Positions 50,273-58,689 of a DNA stretch of 58,980 bases are shown piece after piece. The stretch spans positions 1 to 58,980 of the forward strand of contig JANXGQ010000034.1 of assembly GCA_024959305.1 (NCBI GenBank). The letters are read 5' to 3'. Under the pieces are notes generated by a model. It saw nothing but the letters and a program-made list of their open reading frames with translations. It had not been told where the DNA came from and ran no database searches. Positions within the stretch are counted from its first letter, which is position 1. Every line of letters begins with the position of its first letter. The position numbers and the translations under genes were made by a program. Origin of the DNA: Porticoccaceae bacterium. Lineage in GTDB: Bacteria; Pseudomonadota; Gammaproteobacteria; Pseudomonadales; Porticoccaceae.

Positions 50273-50457
50273 GCAATGCTCTCAGGATTGTAGTTGGACG
50301 TTAATTGCCGAAATCCTACTGCAAGAAGCTTAACTGAACAAATAATATTTATCCTACTTGGTCTCCTCAATATGCGTTTTGGTCTACATTGAGATCAAAC
50401 AGTCAGTTAAATCGGTAGGATAGGGTTTTGTATTAAAAAACAGTCTGGCTGTTTTAG
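50273..50457. other. Spacer with nested inverted repeats
   Basis: Two interrupted inverted-repeat pairs are stacked: ATCCTAC (50313) with GTAGGAT (50415), and TTAACTGA (50330) with TCAGTTAA (50403). A further inner CTCAAT/ATTGAG pair lies near the middle. Together they span about 109 bp and could form a long hairpin or cruciform. No gene is seen. It directly borders the Fic-type gene remnant and may be the scar of a mobile element. Confidence 0.4.
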
Positions 50458-50616
50458 GGATATGCGGAATTAACCAAGCTGTTAAATAAGCCTGCCATTG
50501 ATTGGGCCGGTGGTTACAGCTTGGAAAGCATGAATGAACGTCGCAGAGAATATATAGCGGCGCTGCGAGCGGCTGACCGGCATAATTTTAGGGATTTATT
50601 AAAGTTTGTCGGCTAA
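50458..50616 (+). pseudogene. C-terminal remnant of a Fic-type gene (mobile mystery protein B-like)
   Basis: An in-frame stretch of about 52 codons ends at TAA 50616 and reads '...LLNKPAIDWAGGYSLESM', then 'NERRREYIAALRAADRHNF' and 'RDLLKFVG'. The 'RREYIAALRAAD...LL.F' ending is the usual C-terminus of the Fic-domain protein called mobile mystery protein B. The Fic motif and everything upstream are absent, and a stop (TAG 50455) precedes the stretch. It has no plausible start, so it is a dead gene end. Its partner (mobile mystery protein A) is not seen. Confidence 0.6.
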
Positions 50617-50624
50617 AACATTAG

Positions 50625-50653
50625 CTGAAACTAGACGCAGCCAAGGCTATAAT
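50625..50653 (+). promoter_or_regulatory. Probable prfC promoter
   Basis: A perfect TATAAT lies 17 bp after CTGAAA (4 of 6 to the -35 consensus), 34 bp before the prfC ATG. The strong -10 and suitable distance make it the likely sigma-70 promoter. Confidence 0.5.
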
Positions 50654-50687
50654 GCGCGCCTTTAAATCGTTATGACTCGTACTTAAA

Positions 50688-52259
50688 ATGAATCAATCGA
50701 CCTCAGATCGACGTACCTTTGCAATTATCTCTCACCCAGATGCTGGGAAAACCACCATTACTGAAAAGCTATTATTACTGGGTAATTTAATTCAGGTGGC
50801 GGGGACGGTCAAAGGGCGAAAAAGTGGCCGCCACGTTACTTCTGACTGGATGACCATGGAAAAAGAGCGGGGAATTTCCGTGACTTCGTCGGTGATGCAG
50901 TTTCCCTACCGTGATTGCACCATCAATCTGTTGGACACCCCCGGGCACGAGGACTTTTCCGAGGATACCTATCGTACATTGACCGCGGTAGACTCCTCAT
51001 TAATGATCATTGATGGTGCCAAAGGGGTGGAGATTCGAACCATTAAACTGATGGATGTCTGTCGTCTGCGAGACACACCTATTCTGTCCTTTATCAACAA
51101 GATGGATCGCGATATTCGCGATCCTATTGATCTGCTCGATGAAATCGAGGATGTTCTAAAAATCAAGGCAGCACCGATTAACTGGCCGATTGGCATGGGG
51201 CGCGGATTCCGTGGCGTGTATAACCTTTACACAGATACTATCCATGTCTATGTGCAGGGCAAAGGGCACCAGTTAATGGATGATATTCAAATCAAAGGTT
51301 TGGATTCCCCTGAGGCTCGCGATGCATTGGGCGACTATGCCGACGATGTTCTGGAAGAGTTAGAATTGGTAAAGGGTGCAACCCATCAATTTGCAATGGA
51401 CGAATTCTTATCCGGCCGTCTTACGCCAGTTTTTTTTGGTACCGCACTGGGCAACTTTGGGGTCCGCGAGATGCTCGATGACTTTGTGCGCTGGGCACCG
51501 CAACCTCAGCCTCGACAGACGGCGGCGAGAGAGGTGTTGGCAAGCGAAGCTAAATTTAGCGGCTTTGTATTTAAGATTCAGGCCAATATGGACCCCAAGC
51601 ACCGAGATCGCATTGCTTTTTTGCGTATTTGCTCTGGCAAGTACAGCAAGGGAATGAAGATGAAGCATGTGCGCACCGGTAAAGATGTGCGGGTTGCCGA
51701 TGCCTTTAGCTTTAAGGCCGGTGAGCGCATTTCCGTTGAAGAGGCGGTGGCGGGTGATATTATTGGCTTGCACAATCATGGCTCGATCCAAATCGGCGAT
51801 ACCTTTAGCGAAGGAGAAAAATTAAAATTTAGTGGTATTCCGCATTTTGCACCAGAGTTATTTAAACGTATCCGATTGAAGGATCCGCTGCGCGCCAAAC
51901 AGCTACAGAATGGTATACGGCAGCTCTCGGAAGAGGGCAGCACACAGGTGTTCTTCCCGTTTCGCAACAATGACATTATTGTTGGCGCGGTAGGTCAACT
52001 ACAGTTTGACGTGGTGGCTTTCCGCCTTCGCGAGGAGTATGGTGTTGAGGCGATCTACGAGGCGATCAATGTGCATACTGCGCGCTGGGTGGAGTCTGAG
52101 GACAATAAGAAATTAGAGGCGTTTAGAAATAAAGCCGAGGAGAATTTGGCGGTTGATGGGGGTGGTCATCTTACCTACCTAGCGCCTACCAGAGTGAATC
52201 TATCCCTCGCCGAAGAGCGCCATCCTGATATTGACTTCAGGGCCACCAGAGAGCACTAA
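50688..52259 (+). CDS. prfC: Peptide chain release factor 3
   Basis: A translational GTPase that removes RF1/RF2 from the ribosome after termination. 523 residues: P-loop '[15 protein letters not shown]' (16-30), switch '[14 protein letters not shown]', '[16 protein letters not shown]' (G3) and 'FINKMDRD' (G4), then RF3-specific domains with '[19 protein letters not shown]' and '[15 protein letters not shown]'. Probably transcribed alone or with the acyltransferase 25 bp downstream. Confidence 0.97.
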   Translation: MNQSTSDRRTFAIISHPDAGKTTITEKLLLLGNLIQVAGTVKGRKSGRHVTSDWMTMEKERGISVTSSVMQFPYRDCTINLLDTPGHEDFSEDTYRTLTAVDSSLMIIDGAKGVEIRTIKLMDVCRLRDTPILSFINKMDRDIRDPIDLLDEIEDVLKIKAAPINWPIGMGRGFRGVYNLYTDTIHVYVQGKGHQLMDDIQIKGLDSPEARDALGDYADDVLEELELVKGATHQFAMDEFLSGRLTPVFFGTALGNFGVREMLDDFVRWAPQPQPRQTAAREVLASEAKFSGFVFKIQANMDPKHRDRIAFLRICSGKYSKGMKMKHVRTGKDVRVADAFSFKAGERISVEEAVAGDIIGLHNHGSIQIGDTFSEGEKLKFSGIPHFAPELFKRIRLKDPLRAKQLQNGIRQLSEEGSTQVFFPFRNNDIIVGAVGQLQFDVVAFRLREEYGVEAIYEAINVHTARWVESEDNKKLEAFRNKAEENLAVDGGGHLTYLAPTRVNLSLAEERHPDIDFRATREH

Positions 52260-52284
52260 AAAACACAAACCTTAGGGATAGGGA

Positions 52285-52890
52285 ATGAGTGGTAGACAGC
52301 CTTCTTTGCAACAGGAGCAGTGCCCCGAGCATTTGCAAGCCAATCGAAGTGCCTTAACGCGTTGGCTTGGCAGGACGGTTTTCGGCTTAATGGGCTGGAA
52401 ACTTGAAGGTAGTATTGCCAATGCCGAGCGGGTACTGATCGCTGTTGCACCGCACACCTCAAACTGGGATGCCGTTGTGGGATTTGCGGTTATTCTGGGG
52501 TTAAATGTGCGTCTGCACTTTTTGGGCAAGCATACTGTTTTTATTCCCGGGCTCAGCTGGTTTATGCGCTGGCTGGGAGGTATTCCGGTCAATCGCCAGA
52601 ACCCCGAAGGTGTTATAGACTATGTTAACCAGATAGTGGAAAAAAATGACGGTGTTGTTATTGCGGTGGCGCCAGAGGGTACGCGTAAGAAAGCTAAGAA
52701 ATGGAAAACAGGATTTTTGCGTATTGCTAAAATAAATGACTGCAAGATCCAGCTGGGTGCTTTCGATTTTCCTAGCAAGCGCGTTGTACTGGGAGGCATA
52801 TTTGAGCCCACGGGCGACAATTATGCCGATATAGAAACCATTAAACAGTGGTACAGGCAGTATCAGGGAAAGTTTCCAGATCAGTTCTAG
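52285..52890 (+). CDS. PlsC-family 1-acyl-glycerol-3-phosphate acyltransferase-like protein
   Basis: A 201-residue protein of the lysophospholipid acyltransferase family. The catalytic motif H(x4)D is 'APHTSNWDAVV' (His 57, Asp 62), and 'APEGTRKKAKKWKTGFLRIA' gives the phosphate-binding EGTR motif (~130-134). 'LGGIPVNRQNP' is the third family block. It has only weak hydrophobic segments and belongs to the short subgroup seen near unrelated genes in marine bacteria. Whether it makes phosphatidic acid or acylates another substrate cannot be told. Confidence 0.85.
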   Translation: MSGRQPSLQQEQCPEHLQANRSALTRWLGRTVFGLMGWKLEGSIANAERVLIAVAPHTSNWDAVVGFAVILGLNVRLHFLGKHTVFIPGLSWFMRWLGGIPVNRQNPEGVIDYVNQIVEKNDGVVIAVAPEGTRKKAKKWKTGFLRIAKINDCKIQLGAFDFPSKRVVLGGIFEPTGDNYADIETIKQWYRQYQGKFPDQF

Positions 52891-52949
52891 CGAGCTCTGT
52901 CCGAACGCTGTTTGCTGCCAGAGTCTGGTCACTTAGGGTCTATTAAGCT

Positions 52950-53312
52950 ATGGCGAATTTCCTGCTTACCGTCGCCCTGTCATTTGTCTTAATCCTTATC
53001 GCCCTACTGGTATTTCGCTATGTGGCGCCCCCGGTCTATCGAGTGCAAGCGATCAATATTAAACGGTTATTAGAATTGGTATTGAATGAAAACATCACCA
53101 CTGCCGACTGGGATGTATTTATCGGGATGCCAATTCGCCATGATCCAGAGTTGGATCAAATTCGTCGTGAATGTGCTATGTTGGCATCCTCGGAGATGAG
53201 CGAGCGGCAGGGGTGGGTTGTTTTTTCAGAAACCGGTCGCAGGCAGATAGCCCATCTATTAGATCAGGTAAATCAAAAAATAGAGGCCTCAGAATCTAAA
53301 AATGATAGATAA
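52950..53312 (+). CDS. Small single-helix membrane protein of unknown function
   Basis: A 120-residue protein with an N-terminal membrane helix ('LLTVALSFVLILIALLVFRY') and a ~95-residue soluble part, probably cytoplasmic, containing 'INIKRLLELVLNENITTADW', 'FIGMPIRHDPELDQIRREC' and 'GWVVFSETGRRQIAHLLDQ'. I do not recognise the family. Its end overlaps the start of the AI-2E-family permease gene by 11 bp, which suggests a shared role. Confidence 0.7.
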   Translation: MANFLLTVALSFVLILIALLVFRYVAPPVYRVQAINIKRLLELVLNENITTADWDVFIGMPIRHDPELDQIRRECAMLASSEMSERQGWVVFSETGRRQIAHLLDQVNQKIEASESKNDR

Positions 53313-54333
53313 CCCATCACCTATATCCAAGTTTTTAGTGGTCACTGCTGCCTTTGTGGTTGTGGTTTCTGGCCTTAAACTGGCATCAGCTTTAGTGGTG
53401 CCATTTTTGCTGGCGGTGTTTATCGCCATGATAGTCTCACCCTTACTGGCGTGGCTCAAGGAGCGGCAGATACCGAGCAGTATTGCCATTGTGCTGGTGA
53501 TATTGCTGATCTTATCCATTGGTCTGGTGCTGGCGGCGGTCATAGGTTCTGCGCTGGAAAGCTTTAGGCAGGATATACCCATTTATTCAGCCAAGCTGTC
53601 GGCTATGAGTGAGGGCGTACAGCAGTGGTTAAGCCTGCGCGGGGTGGATATCGACGCCCAGCAATGGCAGAGCAGTTTTGACCCCAGTGCGGTCATGAAA
53701 CTGGTGGGTAGCACGCTGGCATCTTTTGGCAATATGATGACTAACTCAGTGATGATATTGCTGACGGTGATCTTTATTCTTGCAGAAAATATGACCTTTG
53801 GTGACAAATTAAGGCTGGCGCGAGGCACTGCCAGCTCTCAGGAATGGTTAACCAAATTCTCAGCCAGTGTGCACAGCTATCTCGCCATCAAGGCGGCGAT
53901 CAGTGCTGTCACAGGTTTGCTTATCTTTATCTGGCTGACAATGATTGGCGTCGACTATGCGGCGCTCTGGGGGCTAGTGGCATTCCTGCTTAATTTTGTG
54001 CCCACAGTGGGGTCTTTTATTGCTGCCGTACCGGCAGTTTTACTGGCTTTAGTTCAGTTAAGTATAGGCCATGCAGGTTTGACCCTAGCTGGCTTTGTGG
54101 TGGTCAATTTCTTAATGGGCAGTGCCATAGAGCCGCGCTGGATGGGCAGAGGGCTCAATTTATCGCCACTGGTAGTGTTTGTTTCTTTAGTGCTTTGGGG
54201 TTGGGTGCTGGGGCCTGTGGGTATGCTGTTGTCGATTCCGCTAACCATCATGATTAAAATAGCTCTGGAAACACAAAAAGACACCAGATGGATTAGTATT
54301 ATGTTGGGTGGCGCTAATTTGCAGCCAAAATAA
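53302..54333 (+). CDS. AI-2E transporter family permease (PerM/YdiK type)
   Basis: A 343-residue polytopic inner-membrane protein. The N-terminal helices ('KFLVVTAAFVVVVSGLKLA', 'VPFLLAVFIAMIVSPLLAWL'), a ~60-residue soluble loop and the conserved 'ALWGLVAFLLNFVPTVGSFI', 'NFLMGSAIEPRWMGRGLNLS' and 'GPVGMLLSIPLTIMIKIALE' define the AI-2E/PF01594 family. Members include Na+/H+ antiporters and exporters; the AI-2 link of the name is not proven for most. It overlaps the small membrane protein upstream. Confidence 0.9.
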   Translation: MIDNPSPISKFLVVTAAFVVVVSGLKLASALVVPFLLAVFIAMIVSPLLAWLKERQIPSSIAIVLVILLILSIGLVLAAVIGSALESFRQDIPIYSAKLSAMSEGVQQWLSLRGVDIDAQQWQSSFDPSAVMKLVGSTLASFGNMMTNSVMILLTVIFILAENMTFGDKLRLARGTASSQEWLTKFSASVHSYLAIKAAISAVTGLLIFIWLTMIGVDYAALWGLVAFLLNFVPTVGSFIAAVPAVLLALVQLSIGHAGLTLAGFVVVNFLMGSAIEPRWMGRGLNLSPLVVFVSLVLWGWVLGPVGMLLSIPLTIMIKIALETQKDTRWISIMLGGANLQPK

Positions 54334-54365
54334 TACCAACCGTTTAGCTAAAACTGGAGTGAACA

Positions 54366-54809
54366 ATGACACTGAGAGTCCTAGCAACCTATTTAATTTT
54401 AATTTCCCCTGTATTTGCTGTTGCTGAAGAGGCCGCGCCTCCAGTTCAGCTGTCCTCTTCAGCCGCAGATAATGCTGAGATTTTTATCCAATCTCCAAAG
54501 CATAATCAGGTTGTTAGCTCTCCGCTTACAGTAGAATTTGGTGCTGCAAATATCAGCATTGCGCCGGCGGGGGGCCATCAACCGAATAGTGGTCATCATC
54601 ATCTGCTTATCGATATAAAAGAATTGCCCGATCTTTCCATGCCGCTGCCGGCGACTGATCAGATAGTGCATTTCGGTAAGGGTCAAACCCAAACAGTGAT
54701 CGAGCTTGCTCCGGGGGCCCATACTCTGCAACTACTATTGGGTAACTACTTACATATTCCCCATACTGAGCCAGTTATTTCCGAAACAATAAGGGTAATA
54801 GTGGAGTAG
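54366..54809 (+). CDS. DUF4399 exported protein
   Basis: A 147-residue periplasmic protein with signal peptide ending 'VFAVAEEA'. It contains 'FIQSPKHNQVVSSPLTVEFG', then 'HQPNSGHHHLLID', 'VHFGKGQTQTVIELAPGAHT' and 'LLLGNYLHIPHTEPVISETI'. The 'SGHHHLLID' and 'LGNYLHIPH' motifs are those of DUF4399. The His cluster could bind metal. Function unknown. Confidence 0.85.
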   Translation: MTLRVLATYLILISPVFAVAEEAAPPVQLSSSAADNAEIFIQSPKHNQVVSSPLTVEFGAANISIAPAGGHQPNSGHHHLLIDIKELPDLSMPLPATDQIVHFGKGQTQTVIELAPGAHTLQLLLGNYLHIPHTEPVISETIRVIVE

Positions 54810-54904
54810 GTTGGCCGGTTAATAGCTATCTGCCGTTCGCTGGGAACCAGCAAGACTTTATGACTTGGGCAAACTTTATTCCGACAAGTGTTGATAGGCA
54901 GTTA

Positions 54905-54936
54905 GCAAAGGGCTCTTGAAATCAAGAGCCCTTTGC
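54905..54936. terminator. Strong hairpin between convergent genes
   Basis: A perfect 14-bp stem (GCAAAGGGCTCTTG/CAAGAGCCCTTTGC) with a 4-base loop lies between the DUF4399 gene and the convergent secreted protein gene. There is no long T-run, only short ones within the stem. It probably serves as a bidirectional terminator or mRNA 3'-end stabiliser. Confidence 0.75.
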
Positions 54937-54958
54937 TTGGTGCTATAAGCGTACCTAC

Positions 54959-56794
54959 TTATTGAGGCATAAACTTCTGAAGATGCTCTTCTATTTCCTG
55001 CACGCTGGTGAGTGTTGCATGGGTAGAAATAATGCCATTGATTAATGGTTCGCCGTTTAAGCCAAACAGATAGCGCAATAGCAGTAGCCCATCAGAGAGA
55101 GCATCCACCTGACCATCGCCATCAATATCGGCAATCACCAAAGCGTTATTAACAGCCAGTTCCACTTCACTAGAGGTCATTGTGGAATCTGATGCTATCA
55201 CAGAATCAGTCATTATTTCCCCGCGCAGACCAAAGGCATATCGCAATAGAATTAAGCCATCAGTCAATGCGTCAGCCTCACCATTGCCATCAAAATCCCA
55301 TGTTGCTGCTAGGATATCCATCTCATAGTTTAATGGCTCAAAGTCATAGCCCCAGGGGGTGCTTATTTTAGAGAACTTAATATCAGTTAAGGTGGCTGTA
55401 TCTGTGTCTATGGCTTCAGAAATATTAAAATTCAAAGTCAATAGTTTGGTAGGTGGTTCCATATCTGGCCAGTTGCCATATAAGGAGGCCCAGCCCACCG
55501 AGATATACAGGTCTGTTGACTCATCATTATCATGGTCTTCTGAATCAAAGAAAGGTCCCTCAGCACTTACAATCAGATCCTCAGGTAAGATATCAACCGC
55601 GTCTATTAGGCTTAAAAACGCGCTGTTGTAATGAATGCGGAAGCCAAGACCAGGTAACTGGTTGTTGTCGTTGCTAGTGTTATAGCCAATATCAACACTG
55701 GTGTAACTGCCAATCACACCAAAGGGATCATCCATCACCGAGATAATTTGGGTGGGGCGACCAATGGTTGGGTCCAGCGGGTCCTGATCCTCATTATCGG
55801 GAACGCTGTCATTATCATCATCAGTATCGGCGTTATTACCCACGCCATCTGAATCCGTATCCACAGATTCGCTGGCATCCAGTGGAAACGCATCCTGCAA
55901 GTCCAATACACCATCATTATCATCATCGGGATCGCTATTGTTACCTATGCCATCGAAATCAGTATCCATGGATTCACTGGCATCCAATGGGAATGCATCT
56001 TCAGTATCCGCAACCCCATCGTTGTCGTCATCGGTATCGGCATTGTTACCGATTCCATCTGCGTCCGTATCCACGGATTCACTGGCATCCAGTGGGAACA
56101 CATCCCATATATCATCAACACCGTCATTATCATCATCTGTATCGGCATTATTGCCGATTCCATCTGCGTCCGTATCCAGCCATTCGGTTGGATCGAACGG
56201 GAAGGCGTCCATATGATCTTCATAGCCGTCATTATCTGAATCTCGGGTCACTGGAAGACTGATGCAACCACCCACAAAATCAAAGCCACTGGCATTACTA
56301 CTGGATGAAAAGCAAACCTCGGTTTCATCAGCGTCTACATCGGCAACCTCAAAACTGATGGTCATCAGTTCGGTTGGCAAATCCATATTAGGCCAATTGC
56401 CGAACAGGGATGTCCAAGCGGCATTGAGATACACATCAGTAGTGTCGTTACTATCGTAGTTACCGCCGTCTTGATTGGCCTCACTGCCAGCGTAGATCAG
56501 ATCGTTGGCGAGCACATAGGGTAGATCCACAACGGTTATCAGGTTGCTGTCATAGTGAAAACGTAAGCCGAGCCCGGTCAGCGTAGAATCGCTGGCGGTA
56601 TAGCCCACAGTGAGACTATTGGTCTGCCCAATAACGGCTACAGGCTCTCCCACGACGTAAACTACCTGTTCAGACGCTCTAGCCATAGAGCCAAAAGAAA
56701 TCAGACAGATAACCAAAGCGGGTAAAAAAGATGCTGTGAATTGTTGATAAATACCAGTGAATACAGGGGTTTTAAAAGAATTTAGTAGGCACAT
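54959..56794 (-). CDS. Secreted protein with two cohesin-like domains, TSP3-type calcium repeats and a dockerin-like C-terminus
   Basis: About 611 residues starting at ATG 56794 (GGA 7 nt upstream; TTG 56806 is the alternative). A signal peptide ends near 'FGSMARAS'. Domains in order: a cohesin-like beta domain (~40-170, 'LTGLGLRFHYDSNLI', 'SLFGNWPNMDLPTELMTISF'); 35-residue acidic repeats of thrombospondin type 3 kind (~185-345, 'DTDADGIGNNADTDDDNDGV', 'DAFPLDASES'); a second cohesin-like domain ('LPGLGFRIHYNSAFL', 'SLYGNWPDMEPPTKLLTLNF'); and two dockerin-like EF-hand loops ('DFDGNGEADALTDGLILL', 'DIDGDGQVDALSDGLLLL'). No membrane anchor or sorting tail was seen, so it is probably released or associates through the dockerin-like part. 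A paralog is divergent next door. Confidence 0.82.
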   Translation of the reverse strand: MCLLNSFKTPVFTGIYQQFTASFLPALVICLISFGSMARASEQVVYVVGEPVAVIGQTNSLTVGYTASDSTLTGLGLRFHYDSNLITVVDLPYVLANDLIYAGSEANQDGGNYDSNDTTDVYLNAAWTSLFGNWPNMDLPTELMTISFEVADVDADETEVCFSSSSNASGFDFVGGCISLPVTRDSDNDGYEDHMDAFPFDPTEWLDTDADGIGNNADTDDDNDGVDDIWDVFPLDASESVDTDADGIGNNADTDDDNDGVADTEDAFPLDASESMDTDFDGIGNNSDPDDDNDGVLDLQDAFPLDASESVDTDSDGVGNNADTDDDNDSVPDNEDQDPLDPTIGRPTQIISVMDDPFGVIGSYTSVDIGYNTSNDNNQLPGLGFRIHYNSAFLSLIDAVDILPEDLIVSAEGPFFDSEDHDNDESTDLYISVGWASLYGNWPDMEPPTKLLTLNFNISEAIDTDTATLTDIKFSKISTPWGYDFEPLNYEMDILAATWDFDGNGEADALTDGLILLRYAFGLRGEIMTDSVIASDSTMTSSEVELAVNNALVIADIDGDGQVDALSDGLLLLRYLFGLNGEPLINGIISTHATLTSVQEIEEHLQKFMPQ

Positions 56795-57292
56795 ATTATT
56801 ATCCAATCGTTTTGTTATTATTGTTATTCAACCGTTAGCTCCCAACATACTAACTCACTGTTGTATATATGAAAACTTTTGATTTAACAGATAAATAGCT
56901 ATCTGCGTGCAGCGCAGTGCGATTTGGTCATAGTCCACCCTAGCTTGTGGTGGTTAGTGGCTTCAATTGTAGAAGGCAATATAAAGTGAAGAAATCTTAT
57001 CCAGCAAGCGCTACTAACTTGGGGGAAAGGTCAGCACCAAAGGAATAGGTCTACGATCAATTAGGGGGGCAGTCTGTGATTATTGCGGGAATCTTTGGGG
57101 TCTTTCACGGTAGACAAAACAGTAGACATATGGCGCCGAAAGTGGGAGATGACTGTCTCACGGGACGCTATCTTAAGAGTTCAAAAATCACCTTTTAATC
57201 GAAAAATTCTATTTATGATACAGTTGGCGTTAAAAGTAGTATAAAAAACATCAAAATGTTATTTGGCATACTAATAATAAAAAGGAAATGTC
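56795..57292. other. Divergent promoter region of the two cohesin/dockerin-like genes
   Basis: No gene or RNA is recognised in this ~500 bp. The part near the right gene is AT-rich and ends with AAAGGAAATGTC before its ATG, a good ribosome site. The middle (about 57000-57180) is more GC-rich, with segments such as 'gtagacaaaacagtagacatatgg', and does not resemble the flanking AT-rich DNA; it may be a remnant of inserted sequence. Promoters were not assigned. Confidence 0.4.
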
Positions 57293-58687
57293 ATGTATTT
57301 TCATAACAAAGTAAAAAATATACTAAACCTAAAAGCATTAACCTTACTTTTGCTAATCATTCCTACTTATGCGCTTTGCGATCAGCATGATCTGCAAACT
57401 CAGTCAATGCAGGATGCAACTGAATACAAAGCAGGGGCCGAGGCAGTGGATTATGAAGCTAGTAATTCCTCTGATCTTTTTGATAATAATAAAACTACTG
57501 TTGCTTATAAACATCATCGAGACAAGAAATGGTCGGACTATATCTCTGAGGCGCGATCTCATTTCAGAAAGAGACTGCGAGAGTTCTTTCGCTATCTTCG
57601 AAAAATTAGAATCGCCTTAAAAGACCCTGATACAGACTGGGATAACTTTGATTGGAGCTATACGGGTAAAGATCCTGATGAAAACGACTCAGATGATTCT
57701 AGCTCTGATGATGATTCTAATGGGGATGACTCCACAGGCGACGACTCCACAGGCGAGGACTCCACAGGCGATGATTCTACAGGCGATGATTCTACAGGCG
57801 ATGATTCTACAGGCGATGATTCTACGACTGACGATACTACAGGGGATGATTCAAATTCTAACCAAGATGATAGTTCGCCCATTCAAAAAATCAGTGTTTC
57901 CAATCAGCCAACTGGCCTATTAGGTGAGAATGTAGAAATTGATATAGCCTACAATACCAGCAATGACAATAACCAATTATCTGGTTTGGGATTGCGAATT
58001 CACTTTGATAGTGCTGTATTGACATTTAATTCATTAAGCGATGTTCTACAGCAAGATATTATTGTAAATGGTGAGGGTCCGGAGAATGATGTGGAGGATT
58101 TTGACAATAATCCACAGACAGATAGTTATATTACTTTTGGCTGGGCATCATTATTTAGTAATTGGCCAAATATGGAGCTTCCGTCGCACTTATTGAAGGT
58201 TACCTTTGGCGTATCTAATTCAACTGATTTGAATACAGTCACCTCAACTGAAATTAATTTCACTGGTATAAGCACAGCAGCTGGTTATCAATTCGAAAGT
58301 GAAGACTATGTCCTTGAGTTAGCAGAAACAGGATCCACATGGGATTTTGATGGCAATGGCGATGCCGATGCCCTAACAGATGGTCTTATCATGATGCGTT
58401 ATTCATTTGGTCTTCGTGGAGAATCCATGGCAAACAAGGCTATGGCGGCAAATTCCCAAATGTCAGTCTCGCAGGTTGAAGAGAGAATGTCTGGTGCAAT
58501 AAAAATAGCTGATATCGATAACGATGGCGATGTGGACGCGCTAACTGATGGATTGCTTTTGCTAAGACATTTATTTGCAATAGATGATGAGACGTTGACT
58601 CATGGTGCTATTGGGCTTAAAGCTTCAAGAAAGACCAATGCGGAAATTAAAAAACATCTGAATAAACATATGCCCAAAAAACGTTAG
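57293..58687 (+). CDS. Secreted protein with Asp/Ser/Thr repeat linker, cohesin-like domain and dockerin-like C-terminus
   Basis: 464 residues. The signal peptide covers 'LNLKALTLLLLIIPTYALC'. Next is a Lys/Arg-rich helical stretch (~80-115, 'ARSHFRKRLREFFRYLRKIR'), an acidic linker with eight DDSTG-type pentapeptides (145-184), one cohesin-like domain ('LSGLGLRIHFDSAVLTF', 'SLFSNWPNMELPSHLLKVTF') and two dockerin-like loops ('DFDGNGDADALTDGLIMM', 'DIDNDGDVDALTDGLLLL'), ending 'HLNKHMPKKR'. The cohesin and dockerin parts are clearly homologous to the divergent neighbour. It is presumably secreted; a protein-protein or polysaccharide-associated role is inferred, not shown. Confidence 0.82.
   Translation: MYFHNKVKNILNLKALTLLLLIIPTYALCDQHDLQTQSMQDATEYKAGAEAVDYEASNSSDLFDNNKTTVAYKHHRDKKWSDYISEARSHFRKRLREFFRYLRKIRIALKDPDTDWDNFDWSYTGKDPDENDSDDSSSDDDSNGDDSTGDDSTGEDSTGDDSTGDDSTGDDSTGDDSTTDDTTGDDSNSNQDDSSPIQKISVSNQPTGLLGENVEIDIAYNTSNDNNQLSGLGLRIHFDSAVLTFNSLSDVLQQDIIVNGEGPENDVEDFDNNPQTDSYITFGWASLFSNWPNMELPSHLLKVTFGVSNSTDLNTVTSTEINFTGISTAAGYQFESEDYVLELAETGSTWDFDGNGDADALTDGLIMMRYSFGLRGESMANKAMAANSQMSVSQVEERMSGAIKIADIDNDGDVDALTDGLLLLRHLFAIDDETLTHGAIGLKASRKTNAEIKKHLNKHMPKKR
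57725..57844 (+). repeat. 15-bp tandem repeat (8 units) coding for DDSTG
   Basis: Eight consecutive 15-bp units; units 4-6 (57770-57814) are identical (GATGATTCTACAGGC), and the others differ mainly at third positions or by single residues (EDSTG, DDSTT, DDTTG). Because the unit is a multiple of three, gain or loss of units changes linker length without a frameshift. Confidence 0.9.
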
Positions 58688-58689
58688 AT

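Noticed and set aside
55768..56262. Long forward frames opposite the TSP3-type repeats
   Set aside because: The repeated Asp/Asn codons keep the opposite strand free of stops; the products are low-complexity His/Arg/Pro or Ser-rich with no signal or motif.
57658..57882. Reverse-strand open frame encoding repeated ESSPV
   Set aside because: It is the mirror of the 15-bp tandem repeat in the forward gene; the repetitive codons keep the opposite frame open by chance, and there is no start region or family.
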